Origin: Symsagittifera roscoffensis
Lineage: Eukaryota; Xenacoelomorpha; Acoela; Convolutidae
Assembly (NCBI RefSeq): GCF_963678635.1
Contig: NC_087066.1
Span: forward strand, 11,764,517 to 11,828,516
Reading direction: 5' to 3'
DNA length: 64,000 nucleotides
Positions 37,501-51,147 of this stretch are shown piece by piece; position 1 is the first letter of the stretch, and every line of letters starts with the position of its first letter. Made by a program: the position numbers and the translations under genes. The notes under the pieces are model-generated. The model did not search any database. It was not told the origin of the DNA and saw nothing but the letters and a program-made list of their open reading frames with translations.

Positions 37501-40500
37501 GTTGAACAAGCGTGGGAGATACGTGAAAGAATCTACATGTGTTATAGTTCCTCGGTAGGCGCGGGTTAGGCAGGGGGTAAATTGAAGGGTAAAGTGACAT
37601 TTTGACAACAAAAGGTTGAAGGCAGCGGCTGACAATTGAACAAAAAATTAGATCAATTCTGATTTCATTCTATTGCTACCAAGTAAAACCAAGCGAGGTG
37701 AATTGACGTCTAAAAATTTGGAGTCTATTCAGGGCCTAAAATTCCTCCAGAGAGTTAAAATCACATAAAACAGGCAATTTAAAACAAGGAGAACCAGTTG
37801 CTGAGCAAGTGGCATTGAATGGTCCAACAAAAAATCTAAGAAAGTCTTAAAATAGAAAAAAAAAATTGAAACTTTTGAAGAATCCTTCCAGGTGGTCCAA
37901 ATCGGGAAGCCAAAAAACACACCCACGCCATAGTTCCTTCCCACTACCTCAATAATTGTCATTTAACAACACGATTTAAAAAAGCAAGGCCATTTTCTTG
38001 CCCAGTGGTGAAGTCAGGGCGGGATTCGACAACTGCAATACCCAAAGGCTCGGTACTATTTTACAGCATCCATTTTTGACCGAAATACCCAACAAAAAAT
38101 TTCTAAGGGCTCATTGATTGCCAATTTCTGCGAAAATTAGGGCGAAAGAGAAAGTGAATTAAAATGGATTTCAGTGTTTTTTTCACGTTTCTAGCATATT
38201 TTCTAAAACATTGTTAAAAGATTTTTTCTGCTTCAAAAAGCCCCAAAAACCAATCTGTTCAACCAAAAGAATTTAAAATTTTTCTCAGTTTTTTAACAAT
38301 TGTTGGGAATCCTATCTCACTGTTGCAAAGAAAACATATAAAAACAAACTTATTTCCCAAAGTAAGAATTAATCACTCAAATTATGTACGAATTAGTGTG
38401 AGTAACAAAATAATCGCTGAAAACCAGACGCGGATTTTCTCAAACTTCGAAAACCTTGAGAACATTTTTAGTCAACCAAATCGAATTTCCGAGCTCTTAA
38501 ATTTTCCGCGTCTATGGCGAATTTTTTTTAAAAGCCATTGGCGCAAAAAAGAGTCAATTGGCGCGACAGACACTCTTAGGAATTTTAGGAATGGAATAAA
38601 AAATGAATATCGTACCCTTTGATTTGTCAGGGGATACTTTGATACTCCCCCATCTGGCCCAAAAAATCAACAACTGCTGAAAAATCTTCTTCGCATTCTT
38701 CTTCATATCCGCTTTCCGCTATCTATGGTAGTGTTTAATTAAAATTTTTTAAACAACACTTTGTGGACGCTCAGAATTTAAAATTTTTTTTGACTCGATT
38801 AAGGTTTGAATGATGAATCTCACGACTCATACCGTTTTCAATTAAGGTTCCGGATTTTGCTTAAAAAAATTTCATATGGCAAAGAATAAATTAAAACAGG
38901 ACTGCTTGCGTAAAAGCGAAGACCTGAATGTTTCGGCTTCCTTTTAAGGTTTATAGAGTAATGTTCTTTTTCAGAAAAACTTGATAAAATTTTCAAAAAA
39001 AAAGAATTTTAGAGTGATATTTACAAAGAGATAGTTTTCGCTTTAGGCAAATTAGTATTAAATAGACCAATCAACAACCCTCAATGCAATTTAGAATATT
39101 TTCTAAATCAAATTGAATCTCAGCTTACGCGTTCGTTGATAGCACGAAATATATCGCGCGTTACTTATCTCAAACTGTCCAATAAATTTTTTAACCTTGC
39201 AATAAACAAGGGTTTTGTAATCGGTACTAGAGTTTTTTCCAATAAACAACTTCACAGGACAACTTCACAGATGTTCACAGGACTCATCTGGACTTTTTCC
39301 CTGGAAGCCTCTATTAGAAACAAAATTACCGCTACAGATACAATTTGTGCATTTTAGCATTTTGAATACCTGTCCTATTCAAAATCTGCTGTTTATATTG
39401 TTACTTTACTAACTCAATGTGTTAACATTTCATTTTTTTTTTTCGTAATTTTTTTTTCTTTTTTGGCTTGATAGGTTTCGGCTTTTATTATACCGGCTTA
39501 GTGGCCTCATTTTGGGTCGTTCAACAAGCGATCAAAACTTTTTTGTGCGTTTATGGTTTGCGGGTGTAGGGTATGAAATAATTTCAGGAATTAGATTCCA
39601 GACGGGACCTGTAATTTTGCAAACTGAAAATTTTCGGCTAATTTAGGTTGTCTCTCTTCATATTTTTGTCGGTGTAATTCCCTCAGAGAAGACTTTTTGT
39701 AATTTTGGCTTTTTTCCAGAACTCCGAATGCTATTTGTGTTGGCCTATATTGCCATTAAATGTTTTTTGACAAACAATTTTGAAGGTTTTTTTTTTAGTT
39801 TTTGGATTTTCTTTTTTTTTTTCCAATTTTTAATCAATCATTTTTGGTGTTGCAATTAACGCAAAGCTCAGGTTAGCCTCTGTGGTCGAGATAAGATCGA
39901 GTCGAGATTAGATCGAGTCGAGTCGAGCATCATATTACAGCGAACGTTGTTGCGATTCGAGTTAAAATTCAAAACATAGCAAACTGACAGTTGGAAGAGA
40001 GTAATCAACGCAAAGAAATCGAACAAAAAACACAATTTTCGATTTTTTAACAAAAAAAGTACATTGCCTTTAGGCTCTTTGGCTCTTTCAATTTCGAGAA
40101 CAATTTATGATTGACTCTTTTTTGATCAAATTAACCCAATTTAAGTAAACTGTATGAATAGATAAATTTTTCATTCCGCTGTGAAATCTGAAAATAGAAT
40201 TTCATTATCAAAACTAGAGGTCGAGCAAATTTTTTGTGCCTGTACACTTGTATACTAGAATCTGCTTTCCTTTTAACAATGTGAATGCACTGAACTTAAA
40301 TAGAAATCAAAAGTCAAACCGCGAAAAATTAAAATTGAGCTCGAAAAAATTTCAAGAGTTATTCCTAAAAAAACAAACAAAAACTACATTCCTTACTCTA
40401 CTTCAAAACCGCAACTTATTTACCTTAAAGTATTGCAACCCTAGTACGCTTCATAAATGCCAACAAGAAATGCTGAAGGCTTGAATGAGTTTGAGTATGA

Positions 40501-43500
40501 TGTCACAATTTGTGTCTAATCCGCTAATTTACCTTTTTAACCCTGTCAATTGGAAAGGAGGAGGGAGTGGGATTAGAAGCCGGAATTAGAAGGACGATTT
40601 CCTAATGAGAAATGGCAGGAGAACTAGATTCGGAAAAACTGATTTTGCAAACTCATTTCCGTAGCGAAGAAGTTTTTGACCTCTGACTTTCACAAACTGT
40701 TATTCATTTTAGCAATCACAATGGCTGGCAAACTGTCTTAAGGCTGTTAAATCTTCATTGTGCTTAATCAAAACAAAACATTGAAACTATTTTAGAAACA
40801 AAAAAATGTTATATCAATTTTTCCATCATGTTGATAAGACTTGTGAAATAATGAGGTCTATCAAAAATGCTATGGAAATCTAACTTTTTAAAATTACAAT
40901 TTTGTAATCTAATTCTTGTAAACAGTTTACTTCGAACCCAATTCGACCAGCCAAAATTTGCTTTTTCTTCGTAATGTTTATTTTATCATAAACACAAATA
41001 CTACCCCCTTCCCGCGCATAAATATAGTTTAGTCTATGTCCAGTCGTTGTTGCTCATTCATTCACGCGCGTAGGGGACTGGCGAGATTGCTTTGCTACTC
41101 TTTACTAATCAGCGGCTGTCAGCGGATTGAGGGGAGAGTATTAGCGACTGAGAAGCAGAGTGCTGACAGCTGATTAGCCCATTGAGACTAAACTCAATTA
41201 GCCCTTCTGACAGACCCATTAGACAGCCACCCCCTCGGTCACTACCTAACCCCCCCCTCCCCGCCACCCCAGTGAACCAAGAAAAGAAATTAACTGACCA
41301 CACACCCCCCTTCGATATATCCCATCAACAAGTCATCAATTCAAAATGCCCAGCATTGTTTATTAGATTTGACTACTCTTCGCCTTAATCGTTAACATGA
41401 ACTTGACCTTAATTTTTTTACCGTTGATCAAATGAATTGAATTTTTTAATAGAGTTTTAAAAATACCACCAGTGTCTCTATTTTTTTGAGGAAAAAATTA
41501 ATTTGTTTTGAGAAAACAAAAAAAGACAAGCGTGCTACGCAGAATGAAGATACATCAAACAAAACAAAACAATGATGAAATGCGTGGGAGTTTGTCTAAT
41601 TAATTGATTATCCATGGCCAAACTGAAGACGACGAGGTCTGAATGTCAAAGATTGAAGAAAATTTAAAAATAGAAACAAAAATGAGAATTAACAGCGCCG
41701 TAACTACGAAAATAGTTGTGATAAATTGTGCAATTGGTGAATTTTCGAGAACTCGCGCAAAACTGCGAACTATACTATGTAACTGAATCCACAGAAAACT
41801 TGGTTTTTAATTTGGCTTTTTGAACCTGTTCAATTCTCTAAGTAATTTGCTCTTAACTAATTCAAACTAACAAACTAATTTGTTTTTTTTGTGACTATTT
41901 GTAAGCTGCATTTTATTGATTTCAATATGATCTCAATAGTTAGTGAGAAATGTGTACTGAAAAAATAAGAAATTTGGAAATGTTCGGTTAAATGAGCTTG
42001 ACTCACCTCTGTCGGCTAAGTTGTACTCGAATGAGTCCCGCCACTCGGTTGTGCCGAATTTGAGCAGGTAGTAGATCCTCTTCTCATTGATGTCAGCTAA
42101 AATGAAAGCAAAATGATGAAAAAAGATGCCTTCGGATTCTGAAGATATGCGACGAAAATTTTGATGGTTATGGGCTCAGGTAAAACTTGAACTACAAATA
42201 CAAATGGAAATCGCCGCTAACTTTGAATAGATCAATAGCATATGGTCTTTGATATAAATATACATTATTCAACAAAAATTTTTATTAAAAAAAGTTGAAA
42301 TTGTCTACAAATAAAACATTTCTTTTCTTGACAATTTTCCAAATATATTCAGACCACATTTTTTACCGGTTATGTTTGAGAGAATCTCTAAAATTTAGAT
42401 AATTCACGCAAAATCAGCTACCACAAATAATCAACGGAGGGTTTTCAGTGATAAATCATAAAAACCCTTTCATTCATGATTCAAGTGAAATTTTTAAAAA
42501 ATATATAAAACTTTTCCCAGTGTCGAGAAAAAACAGTTTGAAATTTTAAATTTTTCGTCTAAATTAGAGCTTTTATTTATGCTTTTTCTTTTCTTTATGC
42601 ATAATTTAGGCTGTTCAAAATAGCTTAATTGTGCCTAATTTTAATTTCATTCGAATGAAACTAGTTTTTGGAGATTTTTGATGCCATCTGCGGGAAAAAA
42701 ATTGAAAATTTCATTTTTTTAATTGTTTTCGATTTTTTGTTTGTTTTTCTAGTCATTTTTCTTCAAAAATGGTTGTTCTGTTTGCCTAAATTTTTGTGAT
42801 TGTCGAATATGCCTAAAGTATAGTTTTACGTCAGATCCTTTTATCAGACCACGTAGAAAAAGTTATACTAATTTGAAAAAACAAATTGTAGATTTTTAAA
42901 GACTATGGTTGGAACATTCTATACTACTTGCACAGTAACCGGATATCCTTCTAATCAAAATGAACTTTTCTTTTAAATGTTTCTCTGCTCAGTTTTTCAT
43001 TGAATTAAACTGAGTGTAAAATAATGTTTATTGTTTGTGCTGTAAAACCAAATCGGTATCACCGTACTATTTCGGAAACTTTTGAATGGTTGACCGGGAT
43101 TTGTCAGGAATTTTTCTCAGTGTTCGTCTTGAATATTCCATTTTCAACACTGGTCGACCGAAAAAGAATTTCGCAAAATTATCTTTATGAAGGAATCTAG
43201 CCAGACGGTGGTCGAGCTAACACAAAATTTTGCCCGACACTATTCAATCTAATTACGTTTCAGATCAGCAAGCTTTATCAAATCAAAATATGGATTTTTT
43301 TTAAGGTATAATGATTTATTTAACAAAATCATTTGTATCGTATAATAACTTGATTTAAACCAAATTCAAATTTTTCGCCTCTGGAAACAGACAAAAGGAC
43401 AAAAAAGTTTTAGAAATTCAGAACTTTGGAGCTCAAAGTTTTTCATGAAAAGAATATCATTTTCTGCTCAAAAACACTTAACCAATTTTATCATCTTACC

Positions 43501-46500
43501 TGCGGTTCGATAAATTTTTCTTCTGTTTTTTTTTCATGCCGGTGATTGTATTTCATGCCGGTGAGAAGAATCTAGCCCGACGGTGGTCGAGCTAACACAA
43601 AATTTTGCCCGACACTATTCAATCTAATTACGTTTCAGATCAGCAAGCTTTATCAAATCAAAATATGGATTTTTTTAAGGTATAATGATTTATTTAACAA
43701 AATCATTTGTATCGTATAATAACTTGATTTAAACCAAATTCAAATTTTTCGCCTCTGGAAACAGACAAAAGGACAAAAAAGTTTTAGAAATTCAGAACTT
43801 TGGAGCTCAAAGTTTTTCATGAAAAGAATATCATTTTCTGCTCAAAAACACTTAACCAAATTTATCATCTTATCTGCTGTTCGATACATTTTTCTTCTGT
43901 TTTTTTTTCATGCCGGTGATTGTATTTCATGCCGGTGAGAAGAATCTAGCCCGACGGTGGTCGAGCTAACACAAAATTTTGCCCGACACTATTCAATCTA
44001 ATTACGTTTCAGATCAGCAAGCTTTATCAAATCAAAATATGGATTTTTTTAAGGTATACTGATTTATTTAACAAAATCATTTGTATCGTATAATAACTTG
44101 ATTTAAACCAAATTCAAATTTTTTGCCTCTGGAAACAGACAAAATGACAAAAAATTTTTAGAAATTCAGAACTTTGGAGCTCAAAGTTTTTCATGAAAAG
44201 AATATCATTTTCTGCTCAAAAACACTTAACCAAATTTATCATCTTACCTGCGGTTCGATAAATTTTTCTTCTGTTTTTTTTCATGCCGGTGATTGTATTT
44301 CATGCCGGTGAGAAGAATCTAGCCCGACGGTGGTCGAGCTAACACAAAATTTTGGCCGACACTATTCAATCTAATTACGTTTCAGATCAGCAAGCTTTAT
44401 CAAATCAAAATATGGATTTTTTTAAGGTATACTGATTTATTTAACAAAATCATTTGTATCGTATAATAACTTGATTTAAACCAAATTCAAATTTTTTGCC
44501 TCTGGAAACAGACAAAAGGACAAAAAAATTTTAGAAATTCAGAACTTTGGAGCTCAAAGTTTTTCATGAAAAGAATATCATTTTCTGCTCAAAAACTCTT
44601 AACCAAATTTATCATCTTACCTGCGGTTCGATAAATTTTTCTTCTGTTTTTTTTCATGCCGGTGATTGTATTTCATGCCGGTGAGAAGAATCTAGCCCGA
44701 CGGTGGTCGAGCTAACACAAAATTTTGCCCGACACTATTCAATCTAATTACGTTTCAGATCAGCAAGCTTTATCAAATCAAAATATGGATTTTTTTAAGG
44801 TATACTGATTTATTTAACAAAATCATTTGTATCGTATAATAACTTGATTTAAACGAAATTCAAATTTTTTGCCTCTGGAAACAGACAAAAGGACAAAAAA
44901 ATTTTAGAAATTCAGAACTTTGGAGCTCAAAGTTTTTCATGAAAAGAATATCATTTTCTGCTCAAAAACACTTAACCAAATTTATCATCTTACCTGCGGT
45001 TCGATAAATTTTTCTTCTGTTTTTTTTCATGCCGGTGATTGTATTTCATGCCGGTGAGAAGAATCTAGCCCGACGGTGGTCGAGCTAACACAAAATTTTG
45101 CCCGACACTACTCAATCTAATTACGTTTCAGATCAGCAAGCTTTATCAAATCAAAATATGGATTTTTTTAAGGTATACTGATTTATTTAACAAAATCATT
45201 TGTATCGTATAATAACTTGATTTAAACCAAATTCAAATTTTTTGCCTCTGGAAACAGACAAAAGGACAAAAAAATTTTAGAAATTCAGAACTTTGGAGCT
45301 CAAAGTTTTTCATGAAAAGAATATCATTTTTTGCTCAAAAACACTTAACCAAATTTATCATCTTATCTGCTGTTCGATACATTTTTCTTCTGTTTTTTTT
45401 TCATGCCGGTGATTGTATTTCATGCCGGTGAGAAGAACCTAGCCCGACGGTGGTCGAACTAACACAAAATTTTGCCCGACACTATTCAATCTAATTACGT
45501 TTCAGATCAGCAAGCTTTATCAAATCAAAATATGGATTTTTTTAAGGTATAATGATTTATTTAACAAAATCATTTGTATCGTATAATAACTTGATTTAAA
45601 CCAAATTCAAATTTTTTGCCTCTGGAAACAGACAAAAGGACAAAAAAGTTTTAGAAATTCAGAACTTTGGAGCTCAAAGTTTTTCATGAAAAGAATATCA
45701 TTTTCTGCTCAAAAACACTTAACCAAATTTATCATCTTACCTGCGGTTCGATAAATTTTTCTTGGTTTTTTTTTCATGCCGGTGATTGTATTTCATGCCG
45801 GTGAGAAGAATCTAGCCCGACGGTGGTCGAGCTAACACAAAATTTTGCCCGAAACTATTCAATCTAATTACGTTTCAGATCAGCAAGCTTTATCAAATCA
45901 AAATATGGATTTTTTTAAGGTATAATGATTTATTTAACAAAATAATTTGTATCGTATAATAACTTGATTTAAACCAAATTCAAATTTTTCGCCTCTGGAA
46001 ACAGACAAAAGGACAAAAAAGTTTTAGAAACTCAGAACTTTGGAGCTCAAAGTTTTTCATGAAAAGAATATCATTTTCTGCTCAAAAACACTTAACCAAA
46101 TTTTTCATCTTACCTGCGGTTCGATAAATTTTTCTTCTATTTTTTTCATGCCGGTGATTGTATTTCAGTGCGTGTCTTCCTCTAATTGGAAATCACTTGA
46201 GAAAAAATTGTGAAATTTTTGTGTATGTGGTTTTTCTACATTTCTTCATTTTTTCGAATTAAGTTTTTCGTTTGACTTTTTGGCTGCTAGCCTGCAATGC
46301 ATGTTTGACTGGCATTGCAGGTAGTGCGAAGCTCTGCTTCGCCTCTGCGTTTCAATATGACTTCAATGCTGCCTGGTTGATACTTGATGCGTGTTTGCCA
46401 GTTCAGAGACACGAAATGTTTGTGAAAATAATTGGTTGTTATCGATGCGAAACGCTGCCCCAGTGCGTATTGTACCCACTGCCAGGCCACTGGGCAATAA

Positions 46501-49500
46501 TTTTCACAATGAGACGGAGTCTCAGTTCGGTAATTCATCTTTGTTTTGGAATATTTGTTTTATAATTTCGGTTTGTATTTCATCCGGATGCAGTGCCGCT
46601 TGTTTACTAATTTTCTTAGTATTCTGGCTAGCATAAAAAATATTCTATTAATTTTTTTAAACCAAACATATTTTTGTAAAAACCATAAAGAACTCATAGT
46701 TTCTAGGGTTTCACTCATAGTTTCTAAATTGATTCAAATTGCGCCAATTGATTTATGATGAGTCAGTGGCTATCAAGTACTGCAGCTGTTTTGATAACGA
46801 CCTATTTTTGTTCCTAATTTAGAAGATTATTAACGTAAGTTCCTGCAAATTTTTTTTCAGAGAAAGTTTGACCATTTAATTAATAGTTATTGACGGAAAT
46901 TTTAAATACTATTTGAAAAACTGTCTTATGAGCTCAAAATCTAGAAAATTGTTTTTTTTTGACAATTGCAAATTGCCTATTTAGAATACATCTTTCGCGC
47001 AAAACTTCGTAAGTGCTAATAACGCGTACAGGAGGCGGCAAAAGTAACTGGGCAAAAAACCATTAAAAATCGCACTGACGCAAATTAATTATTTGAGTTT
47101 GCTGCGCTAATTGACGCAAATGTTATCATTATGTTAAGGATGTAGCGTATGGAGAAAAAAATTGATTTTTTAAAGAGAGAACTTTCAAAATAATGCTAAT
47201 TTATTCACAAAAACTGCATTCGATACGCAAGAGCAGCCGGAACAATCAGGTGCTTCCACATGACACAAGCGGTTTGAAATTACTATTACGCTTAAATTCA
47301 ATTTATGCGCAACAAAAATAAAACTGCTCGTATCAAGGAGAAGCCCTGAATGTTCCGGCTGCTTTTTAAGGTCTATGGAGCAGTAAAAACATGAAAAATT
47401 TAAATATAAAAATCAATTGAAATATTTAAAAATTTTTTTAGACTTTTGTAAAAACATCTCCACACGTCATATTAAGAACAAAGTAATAGAATTTGCTCCT
47501 ATTAACAAATCAAATATGGCAAATAAGCTTCCTTGAACCAATTTGGAACGGTTTCTATGACGGAGTAAATCCCCGCTTACGCGTTAATAGCGCGAACTAT
47601 ATCGCACGTTAATTGTCCCAAATTGGCCAAAATGGTAGTCTTTAAACCCCATAACTTTGCAAAAAGAAGGTGAAATATCTCTTCAAATTTAAACTTAGGA
47701 CAACAATTGCTTTCGAATGATATTTAAAAAATTCGGTGAAAAATGGCTAGATAAAAAGTCAAAATTTGTCTGAAGAAAAAAAACCCACCCTGAGCACAAA
47801 TATTCCTTTATTTTCGTTACGAAAGTCGGAACAACATGACTGCTCGTGTCAGGTTTTAAGGTCTATGGTCTATGGAGCAGTAATAAAATGATTAATTACA
47901 CCCGAGCAGAAATATTCCGTTACTTTCGTTACCAAAGTCGGAACAACAAAAAGTATTTGCTAACAAGCTTCTTCCTGGCAATATTTTTAATCGGAGAAGC
48001 AACAAATGCTTACACTCGAATTAACGTCAAAAAGTTTCCATTATCCATTTCTAAGGTTAAGCATAGAAATTGAAAATAGGATTTCAAATTCACTACAACG
48101 CAGACAGTTTCTGGCGCAGATACGGGAAATACTACAAAACTTTGCGAGTAAAGCGATATCACACTCCACCGCTAAAAACAAATGAAATCTTACTAGGTTG
48201 CAGATAATCGAAAATTTACTTACAGCGAAAATAAGCAGATCAAAGAATAGATAGTTGCTGAGCACTTTGGCAAAAAAAACAACTTTTATACTTTTATTCC
48301 ATTAAAAAATATAGTATAATTTTTTTTGCTTTTTAGGAGCTGAGGGGCTGCGCATTAATTCAGTCTTTCGAAAGCAAAACTAATTCGCTGAAGTAAGGTA
48401 ACCAGGGGCGGATTTAGGGGAGGGGGTGGACGCCCCCCTCCCCCTCAGGGATTCGACCCCCTGCCGACCAAAAGGGTCCCCCCTTTGGTACTTTTTACGA
48501 AACCAATTTTTGGCCGACCGACCCTAAAATTTTTCTCAAGGCGCCTTCGACCTAAAAAAAAGGTCGTCAAAATTTTCGAATATTTTTTGAAAATCCGCCC
48601 CCCTCGAGAAAATCCTAGATCCGCCCCTGAAGGTAACACAACTTTTTTGTTTTACTAACAAAAGAGTGAATCAAACTCATAGGCTCAGCACCCTGAATTA
48701 TCATAAACGTTTTTTTATTAAAACTGTATAAATTTCGAAAAAATTTCTACATGGATTTTATTACGACTGAAAATGTTTTTTTTTCAAAATATATCAATTA
48801 TACTCATCAGAACTGAAGTTGTACCAGGGGCGGATCTAGAATTTTCTCGAGGGGGGGCGGATTTTTAAAAAATATTCGAAAATTTTGACGACCTTTTTTT
48901 TAGGTCGACAGAATTGATTTTCCGAGCTCTCCGAAAGCACTAAAAAGACACTGTTTTGGCCAAATTTTCAGCGCGGCAAGCAAATTAAAAAAAAACAGAT
49001 ACAAAATCTGTTTTTGGGCACTTTTTGGAAAATTTTGACAAAAAATCGTGTTTTTTGGCGCACGCTCCCCTCAAAGTTAGTATATATTGGCACCGAATGC
49101 GCCTTTAGAGCAATTTTAGGGTCGGTCGGACAAAAATTGATTTCTTAAAAAGCATCAAAGGGGGGAATCCGCCCATGAGTTGTACTATATAATTTTGCGG
49201 GAAAATAACACAATTGAAAAAATCCGATTATCCACGCTCAGGCTAAAAATTGATGATATGCACAGGAGCTCAACTGTTGGGGACGTAACGGGGAAGCGTT
49301 TATGCGTACGACAAGCTGTTGAAATCAATTGAAAATTCATATCAGCACCTTTAAAAATTTTAATCAAACTTTTCACTCTTTATCGGCTTTCAGACCAAAT
49401 AACTTGCAAGATAAACGGCCTTCGAGTCTAGGGTCTCATGTGTTGACAATAATTGTTCTGATCATTAAAAATGGAGAGGAAACTTGATGTAGGGTTTGTT

Positions 49501-51088
49501 TCAGTTTTTTGTCTTTCTTTTTTTCTTGTTCTGTTTTCCGCCCAAACACAGGTGCCACAAACAATCATCGAAAAAGTCGAGTGATAAGCCATATTGAATC
49601 CTTTTCATCGTGATTTGAATGACGTTATAATTTTTTTTTAAAGTTGTCCCATACCAGAATCGAGACAAAACAAAAATTTCTAAAATGATCAAAAAATAAT
49701 TGGGTAAAATTGTAAAAAAAAAAAGTTTCACTTTTTTCAGTACTTTATCATTTTTTGAAAACAGCTGTTGCTGATTATATATATATATAAACTTTTTACG
49801 CGTTTGTATTATTCTCTCATCACATGGGTTTCAAAAGTTTTGACGACCTTTTTTTTAGGTCGACAGAATTGATTTTCCGAGCTCTCCTAAAGCACTAAAA
49901 AGACACAGTTTAGGTCAAATTTTCAGCGCGGCAAGCAAATTAAAAAAAAAAAACAGATACAAAATCTTTTTTTTTGGCATTTTTTGGAAAATTTTGAAAA
50001 AAAATCGTGTTTTTTGTCTCACGCTCCCCCTCAAAAGAAGTATATATTGGCACCAAATGCGCCTTTAGAGCAATTTCAGGGTCGGTCGGACAAAAATTGA
50101 TTTCTTAAAAAGCATCAAAGGGGGGAATCCGCCTCTGAGTTGTACTATATAATTTTGCGGGAAAATAACACAATTAAAAAAATCCGTTTATCCACGCTCA
50201 GGCTAAAATTTGATGATATGCACAGGAGCTCAACTATTGGGGAGGTAACGGGGAAGTGTTTATGCGTACGAGAAGCTGTTGAAATCAATTGAAAATTCAT
50301 ATCAGCACGTTTAAAATTTTTAATCAAACTTTTCACTCTTTATCGGCTTACAGACCAAATAACTTGCAAGATAAACGGCCTTCGAGACTAGGGTCCCATG
50401 TGTTGACAATAACTGTTCTGATCATTAAAAATGGAGAGGAAACTTGATGTAGGGTTTGTTTCAGTTTTTTGTCTTTCTTTTTTTCTTGTTCTGTTTTCCA
50501 CCCAAACACAGGTGCCACAAACAATCATCGAAAAATCCGAGTGATAAACCATATTGAATCCTTTTCATCGTGATTTGAATGACGTTATAATTTTAAAAAA
50601 AGTTGTCCAATACCAGAATCGAGACAAGACAAAGTTTTCTAAAATGATCAAAAAATAATTGGGTAAAATTGTAAAAATATGTATCACTTTTTTCAGTACT
50701 TTATCATTTTTTGAAATCAGTTGTTGCTGATTATATATATGTATATACAGGGGCGGATTTAGGTGGGGGGCGGACGCCCCCCTCAGGGATTCGACACACT
50801 GCCGACCCAAAGGGTCCCCCCTATGATACTTTTTAAGAAATCCATTTTTGGCCGACCGACCCTAAAATTTTTCTAAAGGCGCCTTCGGCGCCAATATCTA
50901 CTAATTTTGAGAAGGGACCAAAATTTTAAATTTTCCAAAAAGTGCCTAAAATTTTCAAAATTTTGGTCAAAATTTTCCAAAAGTGCCTAAAAACGCCTTT
51001 TTTGGCCTGTTTTTTCAAAAAAGGTCAAAATTTTTTGAAAAATGTTTGAAAATCCCCCACCCCCCTCGAGAAAATCCTAGATCCGCCC

Positions 51089-51147
<59 letters not shown>

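Larger units (their letters stand above)
36059..42006. other. intron 4, left part
   Basis: Holds repeat pieces at 38900-39215 and 40050-40350, a simple GATCGAGTCGA-rich stretch at about 39885-39930 and a GC-richer block at 41040-41290. No gene seen. Confidence 0.45.

Noticed and set aside
43193-46167. Regular repeat array considered as CRISPR or coding repeats
   Set aside because: Units are 373 bases with no short repeat/spacer pattern and no open frame; the genome is eukaryotic.
46272-46565. 97-codon plus-strand frame overlapping an 83-codon minus-strand frame
   Set aside because: Both strands stay open because the block is locally GC-richer and contains inverted pairs; neither translation resembles a known family.
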